The notes under the pieces were generated by a model. The model was given only the letters and a program-made list of their open reading frames with translations. It had not been told where the DNA came from and searched no databases. This document shows positions 17,878-25,547 of a stretch of DNA of 64,000 nucleotides, piece by piece; within the stretch, counting starts at the first letter, position 1; the number at the start of each line of letters is the position of its first letter. The position numbers were made by a program, and so were the translations under genes. Source of the DNA: JAGQYP01 sp041392305. Its GTDB lineage: Bacteria > Bacteroidota > Bacteroidia > Flavobacteriales_D > Crocinitomicaceae. The stretch covers positions 62,001-126,000 of the forward strand of contig JAWKMJ010000005.1 of assembly GCA_041392305.1 (NCBI GenBank), given 5' to 3'.

Positions 17878-19065
17878 ATGATAGGAAAATTACAACAACA
17901 GCTTCAAAATGAATTAAGTGAAATCAAAGAAGCTGGATTATATAAAAAGGAAAGAATCATCACTACCCCTCAAGGTGCAGTAGTTAAAGTTGACTCCGGT
18001 GAGGAAGTGATCATCATGTGTGCCAACAACTATTTGGGACTTTCGTCTCACCCAAAAGTAATCGAAGGAGCCAAAAATGCTTTGGATTCGCACGGTTTTG
18101 GAATGTCTTCGGTAAGATTTATTTGTGGAACTCAAGACATACATAAAGAACTGGAACAAAGAATCGCCGACTTTCTTGGAATGGAAGATACGATTCTTTA
18201 TGCCGCAGCCTTTGACGCCAATGGAGGTGTATTCGAACCTCTTTTCGAAGCCGAAGATGCGATTATTTCTGACTCGTTGAACCATGCTTCTATTATTGAT
18301 GGAGTAAGATTGTGTAAAGCGCAACGATACAGATATGCACATTCTGACATGGCTGATCTGGAAGAACAATTGAAAAAAGCACAAGCTCAAAGAAACAGAA
18401 TCATTGTTACAGATGGCGTTTTCTCGATGGATGGTGACATTGCCAAATTGAACGAAATATGCGATTTGGCTGAAAAATATGATGCCTTGGTGATGGTGGA
18501 TGAATGTCACTCTTCAGGTTTTATTGGAAAAACAGGAAGAGGAACACATGAGTACCACAATGTGATGGGAAGAATTGATATCATTACAGGAACACTAGGA
18601 AAAGCTTTAGGTGGAGCCATGGGAGGATTTACATCTGGAAAGAAAGAAGTGGTTGAAATGCTAAGACAAAGATCCAGACCGTATTTGTTCTCCAATTCAC
18701 TTTCTCCAGCTATTGTGGGAGCATCTAATGAGGTATTCAAATTATTGAGCTCAACCACGGAGTTAAGAGACAAACTGGAAGCCAACACAAAATATTTTAA
18801 AGAAGGATTAAGAAAAATCGGATTGGAATTCAAAGAAGGGGATTCAGCCATCGTTCCAATCATGCTATACGACGCGAAACTTTCTCAGCAATTTGCAGAC
18901 AGATTATTGGAAGAAGGAGTTTATGCAGTAGGTTTCTTTTATCCAGTTGTACCAAAAGGTGAAGCTAGAATCAGAGTCCAGTTATCCGCTGCACACGAAA
19001 CAGCTCACCTGGATAAAGCACTTGCAGCCTTCGAAAAAATTGGAAAAGAATTAGGAGCTATTTAA
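17878..19065 (+). CDS. kbl: glycine C-acetyltransferase (2-amino-3-ketobutyrate CoA ligase)
   Basis: Kbl is a PLP enzyme of the alpha-oxoamine synthase family that converts 2-amino-3-oxobutyrate and CoA into glycine and acetyl-CoA in threonine breakdown. The 395-residue length matches the family. Visible landmarks are CANNYLGLSSHPK (48-60), SDSLNHASIIDG (131-142), VMVDECHSSGFIG (205-217) and the PLP lysine Lys242 in GTLGKALGGAMGG. No threonine dehydrogenase gene lies next to it. Serine palmitoyltransferase is the main alternative, but the NNYLGL and GFIGKTGRGTHEY sequences favour Kbl. Confidence 0.93.
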   Translation: MIGKLQQQLQNELSEIKEAGLYKKERIITTPQGAVVKVDSGEEVIIMCANNYLGLSSHPKVIEGAKNALDSHGFGMSSVRFICGTQDIHKELEQRIADFLGMEDTILYAAAFDANGGVFEPLFEAEDAIISDSLNHASIIDGVRLCKAQRYRYAHSDMADLEEQLKKAQAQRNRIIVTDGVFSMDGDIAKLNEICDLAEKYDALVMVDECHSSGFIGKTGRGTHEYHNVMGRIDIITGTLGKALGGAMGGFTSGKKEVVEMLRQRSRPYLFSNSLSPAIVGASNEVFKLLSSTTELRDKLEANTKYFKEGLRKIGLEFKEGDSAIVPIMLYDAKLSQQFADRLLEEGVYAVGFFYPVVPKGEARIRVQLSAAHETAHLDKALAAFEKIGKELGAI

Positions 19066-19153
19066 GTTTAGAGTTATTCGAGTGTAGAATGTAGAATGTA
19101 GAATTTGGAATAATTATTCGAAAAACTCGTCACTCGAAAAACTCTACACTCAA
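19066..19153. repeat. intergenic imperfect inverted array (GTAGAAT / ACTCGAAAAACTC)
   Basis: GAGTGTAGAATGTAGAATGTAGAAT is read as three overlapping units, and further on ACTCGAAAAACTC and CTCTACACTC return the complement of GAGTGTAG. The spacer can fold back on itself and runs up to the TTG start of the next gene. Confidence 0.6.
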
Positions 19154-19660
19154 TTGTTTCGTCAAGCTCACATATCTGAAATCGATTATCTCACGGATTT
19201 AGTCCAACAATGCGGTGCTTGTATGCGAGCAAATGGGGTGGATCAGTGGTTAGAAGGTTATCCGGATCGAAATTATATCAAGCAAGATGTGGACGAAGGA
19301 ACTGTTTTTGTTTTTGAAGATCAGGGATTAATCAAAACCATGGTGGTTCTGAATGAAAAACAAGATCCGGAATACCAAGATATCGAATGGCTCACTCCTG
19401 TTTCATCTAAAAATTTAGTCATACACCGACTTGCAACTTTACCTGAATTTCAAGGTCAAGGGCTAGGTTCAAGGATGATGGATTTTGCAGAACAATTCGC
19501 CAAAGAGCATCAATACGACTCGATCCGATTGGATACCTTTTCCAAGAATCAAAACAACCTTAGATTCTATGAAAAAAGAGGGTATCAGATAGTAGGAAGA
19601 ACCTATTTAAGTTATCGAGATGATGCAGATTATGTTTGTATGGAGAAAATAATTCTCTGA
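19154..19660 (+). CDS. GNAT family N-acetyltransferase
   Basis: This is a 168-residue acetyltransferase of the GNAT superfamily. The acetyl-CoA pyrophosphate loop is in HRLATLPEFQGQGLGSRMMDF (the Q/R-x-x-G-x-G/A pattern as QGQGLG), followed by IRLDTFSKNQNNLRFYEKRGY, a typical C-terminal motif. The substrate is unknown. No ATG precedes the domain; the start is the TTG at 19154, inside the tail of the upstream repeat array, so the first residues are less certain. Confidence 0.85.
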   Translation: MFRQAHISEIDYLTDLVQQCGACMRANGVDQWLEGYPDRNYIKQDVDEGTVFVFEDQGLIKTMVVLNEKQDPEYQDIEWLTPVSSKNLVIHRLATLPEFQGQGLGSRMMDFAEQFAKEHQYDSIRLDTFSKNQNNLRFYEKRGYQIVGRTYLSYRDDADYVCMEKIIL

Positions 19661-19684
19661 TTCGGAATTAAGTAATTTATAAGT

Positions 19685-19692
19685 TACCTTTG
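19685..19692 (+). promoter_or_regulatory. -7 box of the toxin remnant/antitoxin operon
   Basis: TACCTTTG matches TAnnTTTG and ends four bases before the GTG start of the toxin remnant, so the message would be leaderless or nearly so. Confidence 0.5.
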
Positions 19693-19696
19693 TTTG

Positions 19697-19861
19697 GTGG
19701 ATAAAATTCGTGAAGTAATTACTTATGGTGATTATTTTGAAGAATTTTTGATCAACCAACCAACTATCGTTCAGGATAAGATATAAACTCAGAAAACACC
19801 TAAACAGGAGATTGAAAAAGCTTTGAAATTAATGAACCAATATTATGAAGAAAGAAAATAA
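19697..19861 (+). pseudogene. RelE/HigB-like toxin gene with central deletion
   Basis: From a GTG the frame reads VDKIREVITYGDYFEEFLIN and nine more residues, then a stop at 19784-19786. The same frame continues as TQKTPKQEIEKALKLMNQYY plus EERK and stops at 19859-19861. These two pieces match the beginning and end of phage Gp49/HigB-type toxins of about 110 residues, in which a TYGDYFEEFL start and a KKTQKTPKKEIEKA end are usual. The middle 50 or so residues that carry the RNase fold are missing. The remnant overlaps the start of the following antitoxin gene, as in intact operons of this type. Confidence 0.75.
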
Positions 19862-20147
19862 AATAAAGTCCTGGTCAGGAATCAAAGACAAAGTCTATGG
19901 CCCTAAAGGTTCTGATAGAAGAGACGAATTGGACAGAGAATTTGAAGGATTTAATATTGGCTTACTCATACGAAAAGCAAGAGAATCCAAAAATCTAACT
20001 CAAAGCGAATTGGCCATTTTGATCGACAAAAAAAGAACCTACATTTCCAGAGTTGAAAATGACGGGGCAAATATCACATTGAAGACTCTGTATGAAATCG
20101 TGGAAAAAGGATTAGGAGGAAAAGTAAATATCCAGATTGATTTGTAA
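19845..20147 (+). CDS. XRE-family antitoxin (HigA-like), orphaned
   Basis: This is a 100-residue protein with a Cro/C1-type helix-turn-helix at about 39-90 (IRKARESKNLTQSELAILID, then KRTYISRVEN). The charged N-terminus (about 1-38) would contact the toxin. It starts within the last codons of the toxin remnant (17-bp overlap), the usual toxin-first order. Because the toxin has lost its core, this protein can only act as a DNA-binding repressor or as an antidote to a toxin encoded elsewhere. The frame is intact. Confidence 0.88.
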   Translation: MKKENKIKSWSGIKDKVYGPKGSDRRDELDREFEGFNIGLLIRKARESKNLTQSELAILIDKKRTYISRVENDGANITLKTLYEIVEKGLGGKVNIQIDL

Positions 20148-20158
20148 AATTACAAAAT

Positions 20159-20197
20159 GTAAAGTATTTTTGACATAAAGTTAAATCTACTTTACTT
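20159..20197 (+). promoter_or_regulatory. operator/promoter of the membrane protein-HTH pair
   Basis: GTAAAGTA (20159-20166) and its exact inverse TACTTTAC (20188-20195) flank TTTTTGACATAAAGTT, which also contains a second GTAAAG-like half site (CATAAAGT). The block ends just before the ATG at 20201. It is a plausible autoregulatory operator for the HTH protein encoded by the second gene. Confidence 0.5.
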
Positions 20198-20200
20198 GAT

Positions 20201-20599
20201 ATGGAAAAATTAACCCTCTTACCCTATCGTTTCAAGAAATATGCTTGGATCGGTCTTTTCGCTTTTTTAGTTGCCACTATAATAATTAAGATTTCTGGTG
20301 TTGATTTATCAGAAGACACAAAAGAACTTTTAAAAAATATACTCCAATCTGGTATCCTATTATGTTTATTGACATTGACAATAGCTGCTGGTAAGCAAGA
20401 AGATGAACTAACTATACAAATTAGAATAAAAGCATTTACAAATGCATTTATATTTGGAGTTGGTTTTACGGCGATTGTACCTTTTGCAAATCTTTTGTTT
20501 GATGGAGAATTTAATCTTCAATCCAGATTTGAATTATTACTGATGATGTTTGCTGTGTTTTTCATCTCCTACTATTCTATAAAAAAGAAGACCGAATGA
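20201..20599 (+). CDS. small four-helix membrane protein paired with an HTH regulator
   Basis: This is a 132-residue inner-membrane protein with hydrophobic segments at about 14-33, 45-63, 82-104 and 108-126 separated by short charged loops. Its stop overlaps the ATG of an HTH regulator by four bases (ATGA). Pairs of a small multi-pass protein and a 66-residue Cro-like regulator are common mobile-looking modules in Firmicutes and Bacteroidota, but their function is largely unknown. I recognise no catalytic motif. Confidence 0.75.
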   Translation: MEKLTLLPYRFKKYAWIGLFAFLVATIIIKISGVDLSEDTKELLKNILQSGILLCLLTLTIAAGKQEDELTIQIRIKAFTNAFIFGVGFTAIVPFANLLFDGEFNLQSRFELLLMMFAVFFISYYSIKKKTE

Positions 20600-20796
20600 A
20601 GAACACCCTTAAGATACAACGAGCAATCCACTCTTTAACACAAGAAGAACTAGCCAACAAAGTAGGTGTTTCTCGACAAACCATAAATTCTATAGAAAAA
20701 GGCAAATATATTCCATCCACTTCTCTTGCATTAAAGATATCACTGGTCTTTTGCCAATCTGTAAATGAATTATTCCAACTTGAAGAAAATGATTGA
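20596..20796 (+). CDS. Cro/C1-type HTH regulator (66 residues)
   Basis: This is a compact XRE-family DNA-binding protein made of one helix-turn-helix domain (about 5-60): IQRAIHSLTQEELANKVGVS, RQTINSIEKGKY and the LKISLVFCQSVNELFQLEE ending are typical of the YozG/YgzD-like group. It overlaps the membrane protein gene by four bases and the AlkD-like gene by eight, so all three are probably translated from one message. It likely represses its own promoter at 20159-20197. Confidence 0.88.
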   Translation: MKNTLKIQRAIHSLTQEELANKVGVSRQTINSIEKGKYIPSTSLALKISLVFCQSVNELFQLEEND

Positions 20797-21448
20797 GCAA
20801 ATCCAATCCAGCTTCCAGGAATCTCGAAATCCAGAAATCGCCCCAGCAATGGAAGCCTACATGAAAAATCATTTCAAATTTTTGGGCATCAAATCTCCAG
20901 ATCGACGAGAATTAGCGAGGCAATTTGGTCCGGAACTTCGAAAATGGAATCAACAAGAACTGGTAGATCTATGTTTACAACTATGGAAACTGGAAGAACG
21001 AGAATACCAATATCTGGCTCTGGATATTCTTAAATGGAAATACAAGAAACCTCGGGAAGAAGATTTACAATGGATCAAGGAACTTATTGTTTCAAAATCT
21101 TGGTGGGATACGGTGGACCTTTTAGCTTCGCATACTTTAGGACTTTATTTGATTTCTTTTCCAGAAAAAAGAGTTTCAATTTCCAATGACTGGATTCAAT
21201 CGGATCATCTTTGGTTGCAGCGCAGTACTTTGATCTTCCAACTGAAGTATAAAAACGTAACGGATACAGACCTTTTATTTCTTAATATTTTGAGATTAAA
21301 TTCCAATCGAGATTTCTTCATTCAGAAAGCTATTGGCTGGTCGCTCAGGGAGTTATCCAAGACAGACAAAAGGCTGGTTCAGCAATTTCTTGAAGCACAT
21401 CCGGAAATTGACAAGCTTGCTAGAAGAGAAGCATCAAAATATCTGTAA
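20789..21448 (+). CDS. DNA alkylation repair protein (AlkD-like)
   Basis: This is a HEAT-like repeat protein of the AlkC/AlkD family, which excise bulky or positively charged alkylated bases without base flipping. From the start at MIEQIQSSF it has 219 residues, the normal size. The N-terminal MEAYMKNHFKFLGIKSPDRRE, the central KWKYKKPREEDLQWIKELI and SWWDTVDLLASHTLG segments, and the C-terminal FFIQKAIGWSLRELSK are family hallmarks. The ATG at 20789 overlaps the HTH stop by eight bases and is preferred to an in-frame start 24 bases earlier, which adds unconserved residues. Confidence 0.9.
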   Translation: MIEQIQSSFQESRNPEIAPAMEAYMKNHFKFLGIKSPDRRELARQFGPELRKWNQQELVDLCLQLWKLEEREYQYLALDILKWKYKKPREEDLQWIKELIVSKSWWDTVDLLASHTLGLYLISFPEKRVSISNDWIQSDHLWLQRSTLIFQLKYKNVTDTDLLFLNILRLNSNRDFFIQKAIGWSLRELSKTDKRLVQQFLEAHPEIDKLARREASKYL

Positions 21449-21503
21449 ATTTACGGCCTTAATCGACCAGCTTTTGAAGTTCGAATGAATTTTTAAATTT
21501 ATT

Positions 21504-21533
21504 TTGTTAATAAGAAAAAGCGTTATATCTTTG
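21504..21533 (+). promoter_or_regulatory. consensus promoter of the rplM-rpsI operon
   Basis: TTG at 21504-21506 and TATCTTTG at 21526-21533 are separated by exactly 19 bases, an excellent match to the Bacteroidota sigma-A promoter. The predicted leader contains the small hairpin CCCAATTTTGGG. Confidence 0.85.
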
Positions 21534-21580
21534 CACCCCCAATTTTGGGATAATTGTGTATTGTCAAAAAAATTAATATT

Positions 21581-22039
21581 GTGGACGCAGTAAGTTACAA
21601 AACGAAATACGCTAACAGCGAGACTTCTGATAAGAAGTGGTTAGTCGTAGATGCAGAAGGACAATCTTTAGGTAGATTAGCTAGTAAAGTAGCATTTGTG
21701 ATCAGAGGAAAGCATAAGCCATCATATACTCCCCACGCAGATTGTGGAGATAATGTGATCGTGATTAATGCTGACAAAGTGATGCTTTCAGGAAATAAAC
21801 TGGAAGACAAAGATTACATCAGACACACTGGCTATCCAGGAGGACAAAGAATCCTTTCTGTAAAAGAGATGTTCGATAAACACCCTGAAAGAGTGGTGGA
21901 GAAAGCGGTAAAAGGAATGTTACCAGGAAACAAACTTGGAAACAAACTTTACAGAAATTTGAGAGTTGTGGTTGGTTCTGAGCACAACATGGAGGCGCAA
22001 AAGCCTGAAACATTGGATTTAAATACAATCAAAGAATAG
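21581..22039 (+). CDS. rplM: 50S ribosomal protein L13
   Basis: L13 is an early-assembly protein of the large subunit that binds 23S rRNA. It has 152 residues from the GTG start (MDAVSYKTKYANSE), which aligns with the usual MDTLSYKT start in this phylum; a TTG 27 bases upstream would add nine unconserved residues. Landmarks are WLVVDAEGQSLGRLASKVA, SYTPHADCGDNVIVINADKV and GMLPGNKLGNKLYRNLRVV. rpsI follows after three bases, the universal L13-S9 pair. Confidence 0.97.
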   Translation: MDAVSYKTKYANSETSDKKWLVVDAEGQSLGRLASKVAFVIRGKHKPSYTPHADCGDNVIVINADKVMLSGNKLEDKDYIRHTGYPGGQRILSVKEMFDKHPERVVEKAVKGMLPGNKLGNKLYRNLRVVVGSEHNMEAQKPETLDLNTIKE

Positions 22040-22042
22040 ATT

Positions 22043-22429
22043 ATGGAAGTAATAAACGCTTTAGGAAGAAGAAAAACGTCTGTTGCCAGAGTTTATCTTT
22101 CAAAAGGTAAAGGAAACGTAACTGTAAACAACAAAGATTACAAAGAGTACTTTCCAGTTGCCAACCTGCAAGCTAAGATTCACCAACCATTCAATCTTAC
22201 TGAAACATCAGGAAAATATGATGTAAAAGTAGTAGTTGATGGAGGAGGAATCAACGGTCAGGTAGAAGCGATCAGATTGGGAATCTCAAGAGCATTGGTT
22301 AAAGTTGACGAAAACTTGAAACCAGCATTGAAAGCTGAAGGGCTTATGACAAGAGACCCAAGAATGGTTGAAAGAAAGAAACCAGGGCAAAAGAAAGCAA
22401 GAAAGAAATTTCAATTTAGTAAACGTTAA
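22043..22429 (+). CDS. rpsI: 30S ribosomal protein S9
   Basis: S9 contacts the P-site tRNA with its basic C-terminal tail. The 128-residue protein begins MEVINALGRRKTSVARVYL, contains DGGGINGQVEAIRLGISRAL, and ends in the expected KKARKKFQFSKR tail. It lies three bases behind rplM. A 109-base spacer with RNA-hairpin potential separates it from rpsB. Confidence 0.97.
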   Translation: MEVINALGRRKTSVARVYLSKGKGNVTVNNKDYKEYFPVANLQAKIHQPFNLTETSGKYDVKVVVDGGGINGQVEAIRLGISRALVKVDENLKPALKAEGLMTRDPRMVERKKPGQKKARKKFQFSKR

Positions 22430-22440
22430 TTCCTTGGCTC

Positions 22441-22490
22441 GTTGTTTAGGATCTAAACTGCAAAGACCACTTTTCAGTGCTACTTTGTCG
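22441..22490 (+). ncRNA. candidate structured leader upstream of rpsB
   Basis: Two adjoining hairpins can form. GTTTAG (22444-22449) pairs with CTAAAC (22453-22458) around a three-base loop. CAAAG (22461-22465) pairs with CTTTG (22483-22487), enclosing CACT/AGTG with a TTTC loop. The spacer is longer than others in the operon and precedes rpsB, a gene often autoregulated through its leader. No terminator-like T run follows. This is a structural prediction by eye only. Confidence 0.4.
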
Positions 22491-22538
22491 GTTGGCTAAA
22501 AAAGTTAAAAGGAAGGTAAACAATTAAAAAAAATTAAA

Positions 22539-23297
22539 ATGGCAAGAGCTACATTTCAAGAATTATTAGATGCCGGAGTACATTTCGGTCACCTAAAAAG
22601 AAAATGGAACCCATACATGGCTCCATACATTTTCGATGAGAAAAAAGGTATCCACATCATCGATTTGAACAAAACAATTACACAATTAGATACAGCTTGT
22701 GCGGCTGCAAAGCAAATTGCATCTTCAGGAAAGAAAATTCTTTTCGTTGCAACTAAAAAACAAGCTAAAGATATCATCATTAACCGAGTTTCTCCTACTA
22801 AAATGCCTTTCATCGTTGAAAGATGGTCGGGAGGGATGTTAACTAACTTCGCTACAATTAGAAAAGCGGTTCGTAAAATGAGTTCTATTGATAAAATGGA
22901 AGCTGATGGTACAATGAACACACTTTCTAAAAGAGAAAGACTTCAATTGTCTAGAACCAGAGCGAAATTGGAGAAAAACTATGGTGCAATCGCTGAAATG
23001 ACAAGACTTCCAGCTGCAGTTTTCATCGTTGATGTATTGAAAGAACACATCGCGGTTGCTGAAGCTAAGAAATTAGGAATTGCAACTTTCGCTATGGTTG
23101 ATACGAATTCTGATCCAAGAAATATTGATTTCGCTATTCCTGCAAATGATGACGCGACTAAATCAATCGATAAAATTCTTGAGAAAATCACAGATGCTAT
23201 CAACGAAGGATTGGGTGAAAGAAAAGTGGCTCGAGAGAAAATGAAAAAAGAAGAGCCTGCAACTGAAGAAGAAACAAGCGAAGAAGTTTCAAAGTAA
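22539..23297 (+). CDS. rpsB: 30S ribosomal protein S2
   Basis: S2 binds late to the small subunit and is needed with S1 for initiation. The 252-residue protein has FQELLDAGVHFGHLKRKWNP at the N-terminus, the ILFVATKKQAKDII and RWSGGMLTNFATIRKAV motifs, and DTNSDPRNIDFAIPANDDA near the C-terminus, followed by an acidic, low-complexity tail (EEPATEEETSEEVSK). tsf follows after 30 bases, the conserved rpsB-tsf order. Confidence 0.97.
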   Translation: MARATFQELLDAGVHFGHLKRKWNPYMAPYIFDEKKGIHIIDLNKTITQLDTACAAAKQIASSGKKILFVATKKQAKDIIINRVSPTKMPFIVERWSGGMLTNFATIRKAVRKMSSIDKMEADGTMNTLSKRERLQLSRTRAKLEKNYGAIAEMTRLPAAVFIVDVLKEHIAVAEAKKLGIATFAMVDTNSDPRNIDFAIPANDDATKSIDKILEKITDAINEGLGERKVAREKMKKEEPATEEETSEEVSK

Positions 23298-23327
23298 TTT
23301 ATTCTTAAACGACAAATACTTAAAAAA

Positions 23328-24161
23328 ATGGCAAACATTACTGCATCTCAGGTAAATGAATTGAGAAAAAAGACAGGAGCTGGAATGATGGACTGTAAAA
23401 AAGCTCTAGTTGAAGCAGATGGAGATATGGAGCAAGCAATCGATCTTCTTAGAAAGAAAGGTCAGAAAGTTGCTGCAAAAAGAGGAGACAACGAAGCTTC
23501 TGAAGGTTTAGTTATTGCAACTACTACTAACGGTGGTAAAACGGGTATCCTTTTAGCATTGAACTGCGAAACTGATTTCGTTGCTAAAAATGACGAATAC
23601 AGAGCTTTCGTTGATTCTTTGGTAAAAATCGCTGTTGACAATCTTCCTTCTACTGTTGAAGAATTAAAAGGATTGAAATACGACGATACTTTAACTGTTG
23701 AAGAAAAGATTACAGATCAAGTTGGTAAGGTTGGAGAGAAATTAGATCTTTCTGCATACGAAGTGATCAATGCTGAACAAGTTGTTGCTTACAATCACCC
23801 AGGTAACCAATTGGCTACTTTGGTTGGATTCAACAAAGCTGGTGAGGTAGTTGCTGAAAGTGGAAGACAAGTGGCTATGCAAGTTGCTGCTATGGCTCCT
23901 ATCGCTTTGAACAAAGACGGAGTGGATCAAGATACTATCAACAGAGAATTAGAAGTTGGTAAAGAATTGGCTATCCAAGAAGGAAAACCAGCAGACATGG
24001 CTGAGAAAATTTCTCAAGGAAGATTGAACAAATTCTTCAAAGAGAACACTTTACTTTCTCAACCGTTTGTTAGAGATAACAAATTAACTGTGGAAGAATT
24101 CTTGAAAGACACTGATTCAGAATTGACAGTTACAGACTTTAAACGAGTTTCGTTAAAATAA
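23328..24161 (+). CDS. tsf: translation elongation factor Ts
   Basis: EF-Ts exchanges GDP for GTP on EF-Tu. The 277-residue protein has the N-terminal UBA-like domain with VNELRKKTGAGMMDCKKALV and the core contact motif LNCETDFVAKND, then the dimerisation domain and the QPFVRDNKLTVEEFLK C-terminal module. The length is usual for the phylum. It is followed by a strong intrinsic terminator that overlaps the upstream region of pyrH. Confidence 0.97.
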   Translation: MANITASQVNELRKKTGAGMMDCKKALVEADGDMEQAIDLLRKKGQKVAAKRGDNEASEGLVIATTTNGGKTGILLALNCETDFVAKNDEYRAFVDSLVKIAVDNLPSTVEELKGLKYDDTLTVEEKITDQVGKVGEKLDLSAYEVINAEQVVAYNHPGNQLATLVGFNKAGEVVAESGRQVAMQVAAMAPIALNKDGVDQDTINRELEVGKELAIQEGKPADMAEKISQGRLNKFFKENTLLSQPFVRDNKLTVEEFLKDTDSELTVTDFKRVSLK

Positions 24162-24177
24162 TTTGAAATACTTTAAA

Positions 24178-24208
24178 AAAAAGAGAGCCAGCGGTTCTCT
24201 TTTTTTTT
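24178..24208 (+). terminator. intrinsic terminator after rpsB-tsf
   Basis: The stem AAGAGAGCC / GGTTCTCTT (one G-T pair) has a three-base loop and is followed by a run of eight or more T. Confidence 0.85.
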
Positions 24209-24212
24209 GCCT

Positions 24213-24220
24213 TATATTTG
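24213..24220 (+). promoter_or_regulatory. -7 box directly before pyrH
   Basis: TATATTTG matches TAnnTTTG and ends six bases before the pyrH ATG, which would give a leaderless or nearly leaderless transcript. No good TTG is found 19 bases upstream because that stretch is the tsf terminator stem, so the assignment is tentative. Confidence 0.4.
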
Positions 24221-24226
24221 GAAACT

Positions 24227-24940
24227 ATGGAATTCAAGAGAGTACTTTTAAAATTGAGCGGTGAAGCATTGATGGGTGACAAGCAATTTGGAATCGATAA
24301 TGCACGCCTGGCGCAATATGCAGAAGAGATCAAAAAGATCTACGACAAAAGAGTTGAAATCGCAATCGTTATCGGTGGTGGAAATATTTTCAGAGGTGTT
24401 CAGGCTGAAGAAGGAGGCATGGACCGAACTCAAGGAGACTACATGGGTATGCTTGCGACCATGATCAATTCCATGGCTTTACAAGGTGCTCTCGAATCCA
24501 AAGGCATGCAAACCAGATTGCAATCTGCCATAGAAATGAAGGAAATTGCAGAACCTTTTATCAAAAGAAAGGCTGTCCGACACCTGGAAAAAGGTAGAAT
24601 AGTCATTTTTGGTGCTGGAACAGGAAATCCTTATTTCACGACGGATTCTGCCGGAGCATTGAGAGCGATTGAAATCGAAGCGGATGCTATTTTAAAAGGA
24701 ACTCGAGTGGATGGAATCTATACTGCTGATCCGGAGAAAGATCTAACCGCTACAAAATTTGATCACCTTACTTTTGATGAGGCGTACGAAAATAATTTGA
24801 ATGTAATGGACATGACGGCTTTCACACTTTGTAAGGAAAACGATTTACCGATTATCGTATTCGATATGAATAAATCAGGCAATCTGGATAAGGTCATTCA
24901 AGGGGAGAAAATTGGAACCTTAGTAAGCAATTCCAAATAA
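24227..24940 (+). CDS. pyrH: UMP kinase
   Basis: PyrH phosphorylates UMP to UDP with ATP in pyrimidine nucleotide synthesis and is a hexamer of the amino-acid kinase fold. It has 237 residues from the ATG of MEFKRVLLKLSGEALMG. Visible motifs are VIGGGNIFRG (nucleotide/UMP site), MLATMINSMALQ, FGAGTGNPYFTTDSAGALRA and KGTRVDGIYTADPEKD. A TTG nine bases upstream is rejected because it forms part of the -7 promoter box. frr follows after 42 bases, the common pyrH-frr pairing. Confidence 0.97.
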   Translation: MEFKRVLLKLSGEALMGDKQFGIDNARLAQYAEEIKKIYDKRVEIAIVIGGGNIFRGVQAEEGGMDRTQGDYMGMLATMINSMALQGALESKGMQTRLQSAIEMKEIAEPFIKRKAVRHLEKGRIVIFGAGTGNPYFTTDSAGALRAIEIEADAILKGTRVDGIYTADPEKDLTATKFDHLTFDEAYENNLNVMDMTAFTLCKENDLPIIVFDMNKSGNLDKVIQGEKIGTLVSNSK

Positions 24941-24982
24941 GAGAATTCAAATTTTATTATTTTTGGCAAAAATCATTTAGTT

Positions 24983-25546
24983 ATGACAGAAGAAGTACAA
25001 ATGGCGTTAGACGAAGCAAAAGCTTCAAATGAAAAAGCAATTCAACACTTGATCTCTGAATTGGAAAAGATTAGAGCAGGAAAAGCTACTCCGTCTTTAT
25101 TGGATAGTGTTGTAGTTGAATACTATGGAGCACTGACTCCTCTTTCACAATTAGCCAATGTGAGCACAATGGATGCTCGAACTTTAACTGTACAACCTTG
25201 GGAAAAAGGATTATTGGAAGAAATCGCAAAAGGAATTACACATGCGAATCTCGGTTTGAATCCTCAAAACAATGGTGAGATGATCATTATTAATGTTCCA
25301 GCTTTAACTGAGGAAAGAAGATTGGAACTAGTAAAGAAAGCAAAAGCAGAGGGAGAGCACGCCAAAGTTTCCATCCGAAATAACAGAAAAGAATCCAATG
25401 ATTTGATCAAATCTTTGAAAAGTGATGGGCTTTCGGAAGATCAAGTAAAAGATGCTGAGGCCAAAATTCAGACTATCACGGATCAATACACAAAGAGAGT
25501 GGATGAAGTGGTAGTGGTTAAGGAAAAAGACATTTTAACTGTTTAA
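24983..25546 (+). CDS. frr: ribosome recycling factor
   Basis: RRF splits post-termination ribosomes together with EF-G. The 187-residue protein has ELEKIRAGKATPSLLDSVVV near the N-terminus, VQPWEKGLLEEIAKGI in the middle and the C-terminal helix VSIRNNRKESNDLIKSLK followed by LSEDQVKDAE. This is the full length for the family. It is convergent with tsaB, with one base between the stop codons. Confidence 0.97.
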   Translation: MTEEVQMALDEAKASNEKAIQHLISELEKIRAGKATPSLLDSVVVEYYGALTPLSQLANVSTMDARTLTVQPWEKGLLEEIAKGITHANLGLNPQNNGEMIIINVPALTEERRLELVKKAKAEGEHAKVSIRNNRKESNDLIKSLKSDGLSEDQVKDAEAKIQTITDQYTKRVDEVVVVKEKDILTV

Positions 25547-25547
25547 A

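Noticed and set aside
17938..18510. Long open frame of 190 codons antisense to kbl
   Set aside because: It lies fully within a conserved gene on the other strand, has no recognisable domain and no start signal.
19845..20147. Calling 19.7-20.1 kb an active toxin-antitoxin system
   Set aside because: The toxin frame has a stop after 29 codons and lacks its catalytic middle.
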